Shown one piece after another: positions 31,479 through 39,146 of a DNA stretch of 64,000 nucleotides. Numbering within the stretch: position 1 is the first letter of the stretch; each line of letters opens with the position of its first letter. A model generated the notes under the pieces. It was not told the DNA's origin, made no database searches, and was given only the letters and a program-made list of their open reading frames with translations. Position numbers and translations under genes: made by a program. The stretch is from an uncultured Eubacteriales bacterium (GTDB lineage Bacteria > Bacillota > Clostridia > Oscillospirales > Oscillospiraceae), in NCBI GenBank assembly GCA_900544295.1, contig UQUO01000005.1:1-64000 (forward strand). The letters are read 5' to 3'.

Positions 31479-32738
31479 TCATTCCTTTTCTTCTTCCTCT
31501 TCAACAGGAGGGAGCTTTTTTATTTCCACCTCGGTGACGCGGCGGCTGTCCACTGAGAGGACGGTGAAGCTGAGGCCGTCAAAGCTGAAGCTGTCTCCGG
31601 GCTTGGGGATGCGGCCGAGCTGTTCCATGACCCAGCCGCTGAGAGTGACGCTTTCACTCTCGCAGGCGATGTCGAAGCGCTCGAACACCTCGTCCAGTTC
31701 AGCCGAGCCGCTTACGCGATAGCTGTCCTCACCGGTTTGCCTGAGCTCTTCCACGACCTCGTCGTGTTCATCCCAGATGTCGCCAACCAGCTCTTCCAGG
31801 ATGTCCTCCATAGTTACGATGCCCAAAGTACCGCCGTACTCATCCGTGACGACTGCCATGTGTGCCTTGGCCCTTTGCAGAGTCTTGAGCAGGGCGCTTA
31901 TTTTTATGCTGGGCGGGACGTACACAGGCTGAGACATGATGGCGGCGAGTCCGCCGTCCGCTATGCCGCGGTCATAGAAATCCTTCTGGTGAACAACGCC
32001 GACTATGTTGTCTATGCTGCCGTCGTAAACAGGCAGGCGTGAAAAGCGCGAGCTGCGGAAGGCGGCCGCGACGGTCTCCTCGTCCGCGTCGAGCTGGACA
32101 GCCACAAGGTCCACGCGAGGGGTGAGCACGTCGCCGGCCTCCTGCTCAGTGAATTCAAGCGCGCTGCGCAGCAGTTCGACCTCGTCGCTGTCTATGCCGC
32201 CGCCCTCTCCTGCCTCGTCCACGATGACAGAGAGCTCCTCCTGCGTCATGCTCCGGTCGCCCTTCACGCGGAAGAGTTTGGCGACGAGCTTTTTCCAGAG
32301 CCCGAAAACCCAGCTCAGGGGCATCAGCACCCACATGAACACGCGCAGCAGCGGCGCAGAGAAGCGCGCGAAGCTCTCCGGCGCCTCCTTGGCGACGCTT
32401 TTCGGGGTTATTTCGCCAAAAATAAGCACAACAACGGTCACAACGACGGTGGATACCGAGGCGCCCTTGTCCGAGTCGTTCAGCAGTCTGATAAATGTGA
32501 CCGTACCGATGGACGACGCCGCGATGTTGACTATGTTGTTGCCGATGAGCAGGGTGGAGAGCAGCTTGTCAAAATCCGAGACGAGCTTCAGCACCTCTGC
32601 GGAGCGCTTGTCGCCCCTGTCGGCCTCCGCCTTCAGGCGCGCACGGTTGAGCGATGAGAACGCTGTCTCTGTGGCTGAGAAATACGCCGAGAACAGCACC
32701 AGGACCGCCATTATGACGATGCTTGTAAGATAATCCAT
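31479..32738 (-). CDS. CNNM/CorC (hemolysin family) membrane protein
   Basis: A 419-residue protein with an N-terminal DUF21/CNNM membrane domain (four hydrophobic segments within residues 1-150), two CBS domains (from about 185 to 320, starting DVLTPRVDLVAVQLD) and a C-terminal CorC_HlyC domain. Homologues are Mg2+/Co2+ efflux or homeostasis proteins; hemolysin is a historical name. It is transcribed from a strong promoter with an unusually long leader (32739-32946), which suggests RNA-level control. Confidence 0.9.
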   Translation of the reverse strand: MDYLTSIVIMAVLVLFSAYFSATETAFSSLNRARLKAEADRGDKRSAEVLKLVSDFDKLLSTLLIGNNIVNIAASSIGTVTFIRLLNDSDKGASVSTVVVTVVVLIFGEITPKSVAKEAPESFARFSAPLLRVFMWVLMPLSWVFGLWKKLVAKLFRVKGDRSMTQEELSVIVDEAGEGGGIDSDEVELLRSALEFTEQEAGDVLTPRVDLVAVQLDADEETVAAAFRSSRFSRLPVYDGSIDNIVGVVHQKDFYDRGIADGGLAAIMSQPVYVPPSIKISALLKTLQRAKAHMAVVTDEYGGTLGIVTMEDILEELVGDIWDEHDEVVEELRQTGEDSYRVSGSAELDEVFERFDIACESESVTLSGWVMEQLGRIPKPGDSFSFDGLSFTVLSVDSRRVTEVEIKKLPPVEEEEEKE

Positions 32739-32946
32739 AGTTTATGTATGACCTCCAAAAATCATATCTATACGGATGAAAGCCATTTCAGGGCGCAAAA
32801 AAGCGCACCTGTGCCCGGCTTGGGTACAGATATGCGCAACATATGGCGGTCACAGCAGGGGTATGCCAGTTTCCGTCGCTACTATCGCTGTCCTCCATGG
32901 GACCGGGCTCGCTCCTTTCCTGATTCCGCGCCTGGGCGCAGTCAAT
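32739..32946 (-). ncRNA. Structured leader or small RNA upstream of CNNM/CorC
   Basis: About 208 bases separate a consensus promoter from the ATG. On the minus strand GCCCGG and CCGGGC can close a long helix. Inside it GGTC/GACC and ACAGC/GCTGT can pair, and ATATG/CATAT can form a side hairpin. Near the 3' part GCGC-TTTTTT-GCGC forms another stem, followed by GGAGG before the gene. I could not match it to a riboswitch class I know (M-box, yybP-ykoY, ydaO checked by eye). A 6S-like or metal-sensing leader are possibilities only. Confidence 0.45.
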
Positions 32947-32952
32947 AGCGGG

Positions 32953-32981
32953 ATTATACACCACTAATTGCGCTTTGTCAA
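32953..32981 (-). promoter_or_regulatory. Consensus promoter for CNNM/CorC leader
   Basis: On the minus strand a perfect TTGACA (32981-32976) and perfect TATAAT (32958-32953) are separated by 17 bases. It is the best vegetative promoter in the window. Start is predicted near 32946. Confidence 0.9.
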
Positions 32982-33153
32982 CCGCACGCGCGGCGAATAT
33001 GCAGTTATTGCCATGCGGAGAGTGATATGACGAGTTCAGAGAAAAACTAAAAATCAGCATAAACGCTGAGGGAGGCGGCGAAAGAACGCCGGTCAAATTT
33101 GCTGCGGCAGAGCTTATGGGATTGTTAATAATGCTGAATTAATGGCAATAAGC

Positions 33154-33240
33154 ACAAAGCGGGCTTCGACGCTTTGTAGATATTGTGTTATGAAGATTAA
33201 AAAATATAGAATAACAAAAGCGCTTGAGCTAATTCTCAAG
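33154..33240. promoter_or_regulatory. AT-rich regulatory region with two inverted repeats
   Basis: ACAAAGCG (33154-33161) pairs with CGCTTTGT (33170-33177), and CTTGAG (33223-33228) with CTCAAG (33235-33240). They lie in a markedly AT-rich stretch upstream of the broken lipoprotein at 33323. No gene is seen between 32982 and 33322. They may be remnants of its control region. Confidence 0.4.
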
Positions 33241-33322
33241 TGTGAATATTGAAGTTAAAATTGAATCAGAAAAGGGCGAAAGCCACGTGTATTTAAAAAG
33301 ATGATATGGAGGAGAAAACGAA

Positions 33323-34064
33323 GTGAAAAAGCTATTTAGTCTTTTGCTTGTCGCAGCGCTGCTCATCGGTCTGCTCGCCGCCTGCGGAGAGCAGAAGGCG
33401 GCGCCCACCGGGGGCGAAAGCGGAGAGGGCAGTGGCCTTATCGGAGTTTGTATGCAGAACATGTCCACATGGGCGAGGTCGTCTCCGAGGCTGAGCGCAT
33501 CGAAAACCCCGTCTACTGCGAGATGATAGCCGAGCGCGTGACAAATCTGGCTGACTGCACCACTGAGATGGACATCTCCGGCGACAACCGCTCCGTCGTT
33601 GCGGGCGTGCTGACCGACGACCCGAACGTGCGTGTTATCATTGCGTATAACTCCCTTGTTTCCACGGCCTGGACTACGGCAAGTCCAACCCCAACAGCAT
33701 CGGCCTGTATTTCCCGATAGACGCGGAGCTGAACGGCGGCAACGCTGCCCTCGTCTGCTTTGACACCTCGCCCTACATTGAGAGCTTCACCTATGAAGAA
33801 GTGCTTGCCCGCGAAAACCTGATGGTCTACTGGGATGAGCAGAACGGCTACAACGACACCATGCAGGAGAATCAGGGAAGCGGGGAGGCCCCGGCCACCG
33901 CTGGCGGTGAATTCGAAGGCGGCACGAGCTACGTCGCCATGATGGAGGGCATAGGCGGCCAGGAGGCTCATCTGTTGGCCATAGGCTTTGATGCCATCAA
34001 AAACTATCCCAAGCCTGTCGTGCGCATACACAAGGACAAGGTCGGCGCCGGCAAGGCCTCCTGA
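33323..34064 (+). pseudogene. Secreted lipoprotein of unknown family, two frameshifts
   Basis: A GTG start after GGAGGAG gives a clean signal peptide and lipobox (LLAAC). The frame is then lost near 33466, where one missing base would join QNMS to HMGEVVSEAERIENP. It is lost again near 33658, where one missing base would join AYNSLV to FHGLDYGKSNPNSIG. The third segment runs to TGA at 34064. Repaired, the protein would have about 247 residues. The start resembles sugar-binding lipoproteins, but the rest matches no family I can name. It precedes three esterase-like genes on the same strand. Confidence 0.65.
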
Positions 34065-34077
34065 GGGGGTGGGTCCC

Positions 34078-35004
34078 ATGAATGAGCCTAAAACCTCGCC
34101 CGGCCTTGGCGCGCCGCCACCGGGCTGGACTCCGCCCATGGCAGATATCAGCTGGGTACGCCGGAAGTACCTTGACATTCCATATGCAGGGCAGAGCCCG
34201 AACCAGCGGCTAGACATCTATCTGCCGCAAGAGGGGGAGGGGCCGTTCCCTCTGCTCATACACGTCCACGGCGGCGGTTTCGCCTTTGGCGACAAGCGCG
34301 ACGACCACATGAACGCCTACCTAAAGGCCCTCGGCTGGGGCTGGGCCGCCGCTTCTGTGGAGTACCGCCTGAGCGGCGAAGCGCCCTTCCCGGCAGCCGT
34401 GCTGGACTGTCGCAGCGCCGTGCGCTATCTGCGTGAAAATGCGGCTGAATACCACCTTGACCCTTCGCGCTTTGCGGCGATCGGCGGCTCTGCGGGCGGG
34501 AACCTCGCAGCCATGCTGGGCATGAATGTGCCTAACGGCGCCTTCCCGGGCGAGGGCGACTCCGGGAGCTATGCAGCAGAACCCAGTGTCGGCGCCGCTG
34601 TGGCACAGTTCGGACCCATGAACTTCCGCACTATGGACGAGCAGGCGCGCCGCAACGGCGTCAGCAATGTGGACCATGACGAGCCCTTTTCGCCCGAGTC
34701 CCGCTATCTCGGCTGCCCAATACCTGGCGCCTCCGAGGCGCTCTGTGCAGCGGCTGACCCAGCGAGTTACGCCGGGCCGCGGATGTGCCCCATCTATGTG
34801 CAGCACGGCACCAGAGACAGGCTCGTCCCCTATGAACAGTCTGTAGAATTCGTCCGCGCGCTGCGCGAGAGGGGAGTTGGCGAGCGCGTGAGCTTCCAGC
34901 CACTAGAGGGCGCGGACCACGAGGACAAGGCGTTCTTCACAGATGAAAATCTAAACCATGTCAGGGCCTTCTTGGAGGCCATTTTGGGGGAGGGAAACAA
35001 ATGA
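34078..35004 (+). CDS. Alpha/beta hydrolase, BD-FAE-like esterase
   Basis: A cytoplasmic (no signal peptide) alpha/beta hydrolase of 308 residues. The oxyanion-hole motif HVHGGGF and the nucleophile elbow GGSAGG are typical of the hormone-sensitive-lipase/BD-FAE (feruloyl esterase-like) family; the acid Asp is probably in HGTRDRLVP and the His in GADHED. It likely cleaves small carboxyl esters. The ATG at 34078 follows GAGGGGGTGGG. It overlaps the next gene by four bases (ATGA). Confidence 0.88.
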   Translation: MNEPKTSPGLGAPPPGWTPPMADISWVRRKYLDIPYAGQSPNQRLDIYLPQEGEGPFPLLIHVHGGGFAFGDKRDDHMNAYLKALGWGWAAASVEYRLSGEAPFPAAVLDCRSAVRYLRENAAEYHLDPSRFAAIGGSAGGNLAAMLGMNVPNGAFPGEGDSGSYAAEPSVGAAVAQFGPMNFRTMDEQARRNGVSNVDHDEPFSPESRYLGCPIPGASEALCAAADPASYAGPRMCPIYVQHGTRDRLVPYEQSVEFVRALRERGVGERVSFQPLEGADHEDKAFFTDENLNHVRAFLEAILGEGNK

Positions 35005-36269
35005 CGAAGCGTATACCGGCCCTGCTCCTTGCGTTCTGTCTGCTGCTGAGCCTTGCCGCCTGCGGCAGCGAAGCGGAGCAGCCAAGCGCAGAGCCCACGC
35101 CGGAGCCTACGCCTTCGGCTCCGGCCCTGCCCGCGGGCAGCTACAGCTTTTCTGAAGCCGCGATGGGCGGCGCCTTCACAGTCGAGTGGGAGCTGGAGCT
35201 GCGCGAGGACGGCACATATACCATCATCGAGCACAACCCCTTCATGGGCGACCTCAGCTACGAGGGCGAGTACACCGTGGACGCCGACGGCGTGGTCACG
35301 ACCCTGCCCTTTGAGGGCGAACCGCCCATGGCCGAGTTTTTCGAGGCCGACAAGAGCTGCAAATGGACGCTCGACGGCGAAAACTGCAAGCCTGTCAACT
35401 ATGTAGAGAGCGGAGACGCCCCGGCGGAAGAGGGCGGCCTTGCAGGCATAAAATACGCCTCCAATTCCGAGGTCCAGGTGCTGGATATCCACCTGCCGGA
35501 GGGTGAGGGGCCGTTTCCGGTCATCGTGCTCGTCCACGGCGGCGGCTTTCTCTTCGGTGACCAGGCCATGCCCATTATCCAGCCGGTCATAGACGCCGGA
35601 ACGGCTGCGGGCTGGGCTGTTGTGAGCGTGGACTACCGCAAGTCGGGCGAGACCGAGTTCCCGGCGGCGCTGGCCGACGTAAAGGCCGCCGTGCGCTTCG
35701 TGCGCGCCAACGCAGAGCAGTACGGTTTTGATGCAGAGCGCCTCGCCATCTGGGGCGAGTCCGCGGGCGCTTACCTTGCGCTTATGACCGCCCTAACCCC
35801 CGAGGTCGCTGAGCTCAACGGCGACGTGACGGAGAATCTGGAGTGCTCCTCCGCAGTCTCGGCCCTCGTGGACTTTTATGGACCCGTGGAGTTCTGGACG
35901 ATGGACGCCGAATACGCCGCGCTGGGCAGGGAGGATACGAATTTCGCCACCTCCGAGAGCTTTGAGAGCAAATTCCTCGGCTTCCCCGTGGGGGAGGATG
36001 AGGCCGCGACCTACGCCTCCTACTGGGTTAGTTACACCTACGCCCTGCCTGCCGATTTCGCCCTTAGCGCCTGGATACAGGTGGGCGACGCCGACCAGAA
36101 CGTCCCGTATACCCAGTCCGTGAACTTTGCAGAGCGCCTTAGCGCGCTGCTGGGCGAGGACAGAGTCAGCTTCAGCATCATCGAAGGCGCGGCGCACGAG
36201 AACGCGCAGTTCTACACCGAAGAAAATCTTGCCGCTGTACTGGAATTCCTCAGCGGCGCGATAGGATGA
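35001..36269 (+). CDS. Lipoprotein alpha/beta hydrolase, BD-FAE-like esterase
   Basis: A surface-anchored esterase of 422 residues. Signal peptide and lipobox (LSLAAC) at residues 1-21, Pro/Glu/Thr linker to about 38, an N-terminal beta-rich domain of about 100 residues, then the hydrolase. HVHGGG-type motif VLVHGGGFLFGD, elbow IWGESAGAYLAL, acid Asp in VGDADQNVP and His in GAAHENA complete the triad. With the cytoplasmic paralogue next door it could release an ester group outside the cell and again inside. The preferred ester is unknown. Confidence 0.88.
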   Translation: MTKRIPALLLAFCLLLSLAACGSEAEQPSAEPTPEPTPSAPALPAGSYSFSEAAMGGAFTVEWELELREDGTYTIIEHNPFMGDLSYEGEYTVDADGVVTTLPFEGEPPMAEFFEADKSCKWTLDGENCKPVNYVESGDAPAEEGGLAGIKYASNSEVQVLDIHLPEGEGPFPVIVLVHGGGFLFGDQAMPIIQPVIDAGTAAGWAVVSVDYRKSGETEFPAALADVKAAVRFVRANAEQYGFDAERLAIWGESAGAYLALMTALTPEVAELNGDVTENLECSSAVSALVDFYGPVEFWTMDAEYAALGREDTNFATSESFESKFLGFPVGEDEAATYASYWVSYTYALPADFALSAWIQVGDADQNVPYTQSVNFAERLSALLGEDRVSFSIIEGAAHENAQFYTEENLAAVLEFLSGAIG

Positions 36270-36275
36270 CAAAAA

Positions 36276-37734
36276 ATGATCACAGGCACTTGGTTTTTCG
36301 ACGAAAAATACAACTGCTGGTGCCTTGAGGATGTGCCGTACACCGAGAGGCCAACCTCTCCAAGATACCAGCAGCTGAGCATCTTCGTCCCCGCGCCCTA
36401 CATGAGCGCGCCGGGCGTCGTGGATGAGCAGGGCCGCTTTGGCCCTTACACTTCCCGCACAGTCCCGGTTGTATTTGAGAACAACTCCGCCGGCTATATG
36501 CAGATGCCCCACACCTGGCTCGGCGGCCCGCGCTGCTACGCGGAGCAATATTTGGAGCGTGGCTTTGTGTATGTCACCTGCGGCTGCCGCGGCCGCGAGT
36601 CGAGGGACGCGGAAGGCAGGCTGACAGGCAAGTCCCCGGCGGCGCTAGTGGACCTCAAAACTGCCCTGCGCTTTTTGAGGCACCACCGCGCTCAACTGCC
36701 CGGCGACTGGGAACGCGTCGTCTCTGCGGGCTGGAGCGCAGGAGGGGCCATGAGCACATTGCTGGCCGTATCCGGCGACAACGCCGTCTTTGACGCCTAT
36801 CTAAAAGAAAATGGCGCATATATGGACGAGAGCGACGCCGTCTGGGCAGCGCAGATCTATTGCCCTATAGTGGATCTGCAGCACGCGGACATGGCCTACG
36901 AGTGGTTTTTCCACGCTGACAAGACCTGCGAGGACTCTCCCGCCGGCCCCGCAGAGACGATGACGCCATTTAAGGAAGCGCTTTCCGCGCTGCTGGCGAA
37001 GAGGTACGCGGAGTATTTTAACTCCCTTGGCCTGCGCGCACCCGGCTCTGGTGAGACGCTGAGTATAGAGGACGGGCGAGGCGGCTCCGCCCCCGCCTGT
37101 GCCTCCGGACGCTCCGCCCCCGCCTCCGCTTGGCGAGCTGATGCTCCGCCCGCCTAAGGGCGTTGACGCGCCGCACTTTGAACCGCCCATGCTGCCCGTC
37201 AAGGGCACGGACAAGCGCGCCTGGCTAAACTGGGACGGTGAGAGGGCACATATCAGTGGAATAGACGACTACGTCCTTAACCACCGCCGCCGCATGAAGC
37301 CCTGCACCTCCTTCGATAAACTCAGCCGCGACAGCGGCGAGAACGAAGAATTTGGCTCCCCGGAGCAGAACCTGCGCCATTTCAGCCGCGATGTTGCAGA
37401 AGCGCTCTCAGAAATGTCTGCAGAATATCCCGAGGCAAAAGCGCTTGCCGCAGAATACGCCCGCGACATAGCGCAGCCGGGCCTGGAGGACATTGTGCGG
37501 CTCATAGACCCCTACAGCTATATCGGCCAGCCCGGCAGCAAGCAGGCTCGGAGCCTCCGCATAAGAGTAGGCGCCCGAGACGCCGACACCTCACCGATGA
37601 TAGGCTTGACCCTGGCGCTCAGCCTGAGCGCCGCCGGCATTGACACCGACTACGCCCTGGTCTGGGACCAGCCTCACAGCGAAGCCGACTATCCCGGCGA
37701 AGTCTGTGACTGGATAGACTCACTGAGCAAATAA
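36276..37734 (+). pseudogene. Subtype B tannase-like hydrolase, frameshifted
   Basis: The first frame (from ATG 36276) has an alpha/beta hydrolase fold with elbow SAGWSAGGAMSTLL and a strong resemblance to tannase-like proteins. It breaks in a proline-coding, C-rich linker. Removing one C from the five-C run at 37090-37094 continues the protein as GSAPPVPPDAPPPPPLGEL and then the C-terminal part with AWLNWDG and the acid/His segments (ALVWDQPHSEADYPGE). The repaired length is about 485 residues. Tannases hydrolyse gallate esters; the assignment is by motif memory and moderate. A homopolymer indel, real or technical, is likely. Confidence 0.7.
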
Positions 37735-37735
37735 A

Positions 37736-37770
37736 ACACAGGCCCCGAATACTCGGGGCCTGTGTTTTTA
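37736..37770. terminator. Bidirectional terminator, esterase cluster / SDR operon
   Basis: A 13-bp perfect stem (ACACAGGCCCCGA with TCGGGGCCTGTGT, 37736-37765) with a 4-base loop is followed by TTTTTA on the plus strand and by TTTTATTT on the minus strand. It separates the two converging operons. Confidence 0.9.
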
Positions 37771-37782
37771 ATTTATTCAGGC

Positions 37783-38556
37783 TCAGTTGCAGGTGAGCCA
37801 GCCGCCGTCGGTGGGCAGAACCACGCCGTTTATGTACTTTGCCTCGTCGGAGCAGAGGTAAACCATAGCCTAGGCGGAGTCCTCGGGCATACCCAGGGTG
37901 GGGAAGGGGGTAACGCTCTTGAACCAGGCGCTGATGCGAGGGTCCTCGTACAGATAGGCCGTCTTGGGCGTCCAGACAAAGTTGGGCGCGAGGCAGTTGA
38001 AGCGGATGCCGGTCTTCGGGCTGACCTTCTTGACCATGTTCAGCGTTCCGTTCTGGATGGCGGCCTTGGATATGGGGTAGCTGCTGAAGCCGCTGCCGTT
38101 CCAGGAGAGGGCGGTGGAGGAGGAGAAGTTGAGGAAGTTGCCGCGGATCTCGTTGTCGATCATGTACTTGAGCACGGTCTGGTAGGAGTGCAGGACGGCG
38201 TCGAGGTTCATATCGAGCACCGCGTGCAGCTTTTCCACGGTGAGCGTATCCCAGTCGCCCGCATACTCGCCGACGGCAAAGCGGGCAGCGCCGTTTACGC
38301 AGATATCGACCGTGCCGTAGTTTTCGAGGGCGGTGGCGAGCAGCTTGTCCCAGGTCTCGCGCTGGGAGGCATCGCCGACAACGGCGACGGCCTGGCCGCC
38401 GGCGGCCACTATCTCGGCGCACTTTTCCTCGACATGGGGGTCAATGTCGCACATCACGATTTTCGCGCCCTCCTGGCAGAAGAGCTCGCTGGCCTTGCCG
38501 CAGATGCCGCCGTCGGCGCCGGTGATTATAGCAACTTTATTGAGAAGACGATTCAT
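37783..38556 (-). pseudogene. Short-chain dehydrogenase/reductase with in-frame TAG
   Basis: A Rossmann-fold SDR with TGADGGICG cofactor loop, NGA motif in CVNGAARF, catalytic Ser in NFSSSTAL and the Tyr/Lys pair in SYPISKAAI. A TAG at 37872-37870 falls 28 codons before the natural end. The frame continues beyond it as AMVYLCSDEAKYINGVVLP and TDGGWLTCN, the usual SDR C-terminus, to a TGA at 37785-37783. A CAG-to-TAG change is the simplest cause. TAG is used as a normal stop elsewhere here. The catalytic core is intact, so the short product might keep some function. It closes the BaiE/OYE-like operon. Confidence 0.8.
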
Positions 38557-38572
38557 TTGTATTTCCTCCTTA

Positions 38573-39112
38573 TCAGCCCTTATTGCGGTTCTTTATGCAG
38601 CGAAGCTGGTTTTCCATGACGCCGTAGGACAGGCGAACATAGGAGATGCGCCACACGCCATCGCTGCACTTGAGCATGTCGTCAACATAGAAGCCCCAGC
38701 CAGCGTAGACTTCTCCATTGTCCTTGTAGGTGTGCCTGTCGTTCATGCGGGTGAGGACGCGGGCGTGGGTATCGTCTATGAACTGAACGATTTGGTTGTG
38801 ACCGAAGTGCATGGGGACCATGTTCTCCTGCGGCCCGATCGACCACTGATTGAGGCCAACCTGCTCGTCAGGCGTGAGGTGCTTTTCACCGCCGCCCATG
38901 CTCACGCGGAAGCCCTCGGGGGCCTCGTCCGTGTAGACATCCTTGAAGACCTCCCAGTCGTTGAGGTCGTTGGCCCAGAAATAGCGCGCCTTGGTAGCAA
39001 GGATGGCAGGGATCTCCGCAAGCTGCTCCGGAGTATACGGACGGACGTCGCGTATGATCTCACGGGCCAGGGCGAGGGTCTCCTCGTTGTAAGGAATGGT
39101 GATGTTCTGCAT
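38573..39112 (-). CDS. SnoaL/NTF2-like protein, BaiE-type
   Basis: A 179-residue SnoaL_4-like (NTF2-fold) protein. The pattern of residues around MPMHFGHNQ, the YAGWGFYVDD strand and the final WRISYVRLSYG strand resembles bile acid 7-alpha dehydratase BaiE and related steroid isomerase/dehydratase-like proteins. It may catalyse a dehydration or isomerisation, or bind a ring substrate. Genes on each side are an SDR and an old-yellow-enzyme reductase, a combination also seen in bai operons. The substrate is not known. Confidence 0.75.
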   Translation of the reverse strand: MQNITIPYNEETLALAREIIRDVRPYTPEQLAEIPAILATKARYFWANDLNDWEVFKDVYTDEAPEGFRVSMGGGEKHLTPDEQVGLNQWSIGPQENMVPMHFGHNQIVQFIDDTHARVLTRMNDRHTYKDNGEVYAGWGFYVDDMLKCSDGVWRISYVRLSYGVMENQLRCIKNRNKG

Positions 39113-39146
39113 GGCGATTTCCTTTCTATATGATATTTTGTTGCGC

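Noticed and set aside
37870..37872. Amber codon reassigned to Gln or pyrrolysine
   Set aside because: TAG ends other intact genes here (29747-29749, 31426-31428) and SDRs are not pyrrolysine proteins.
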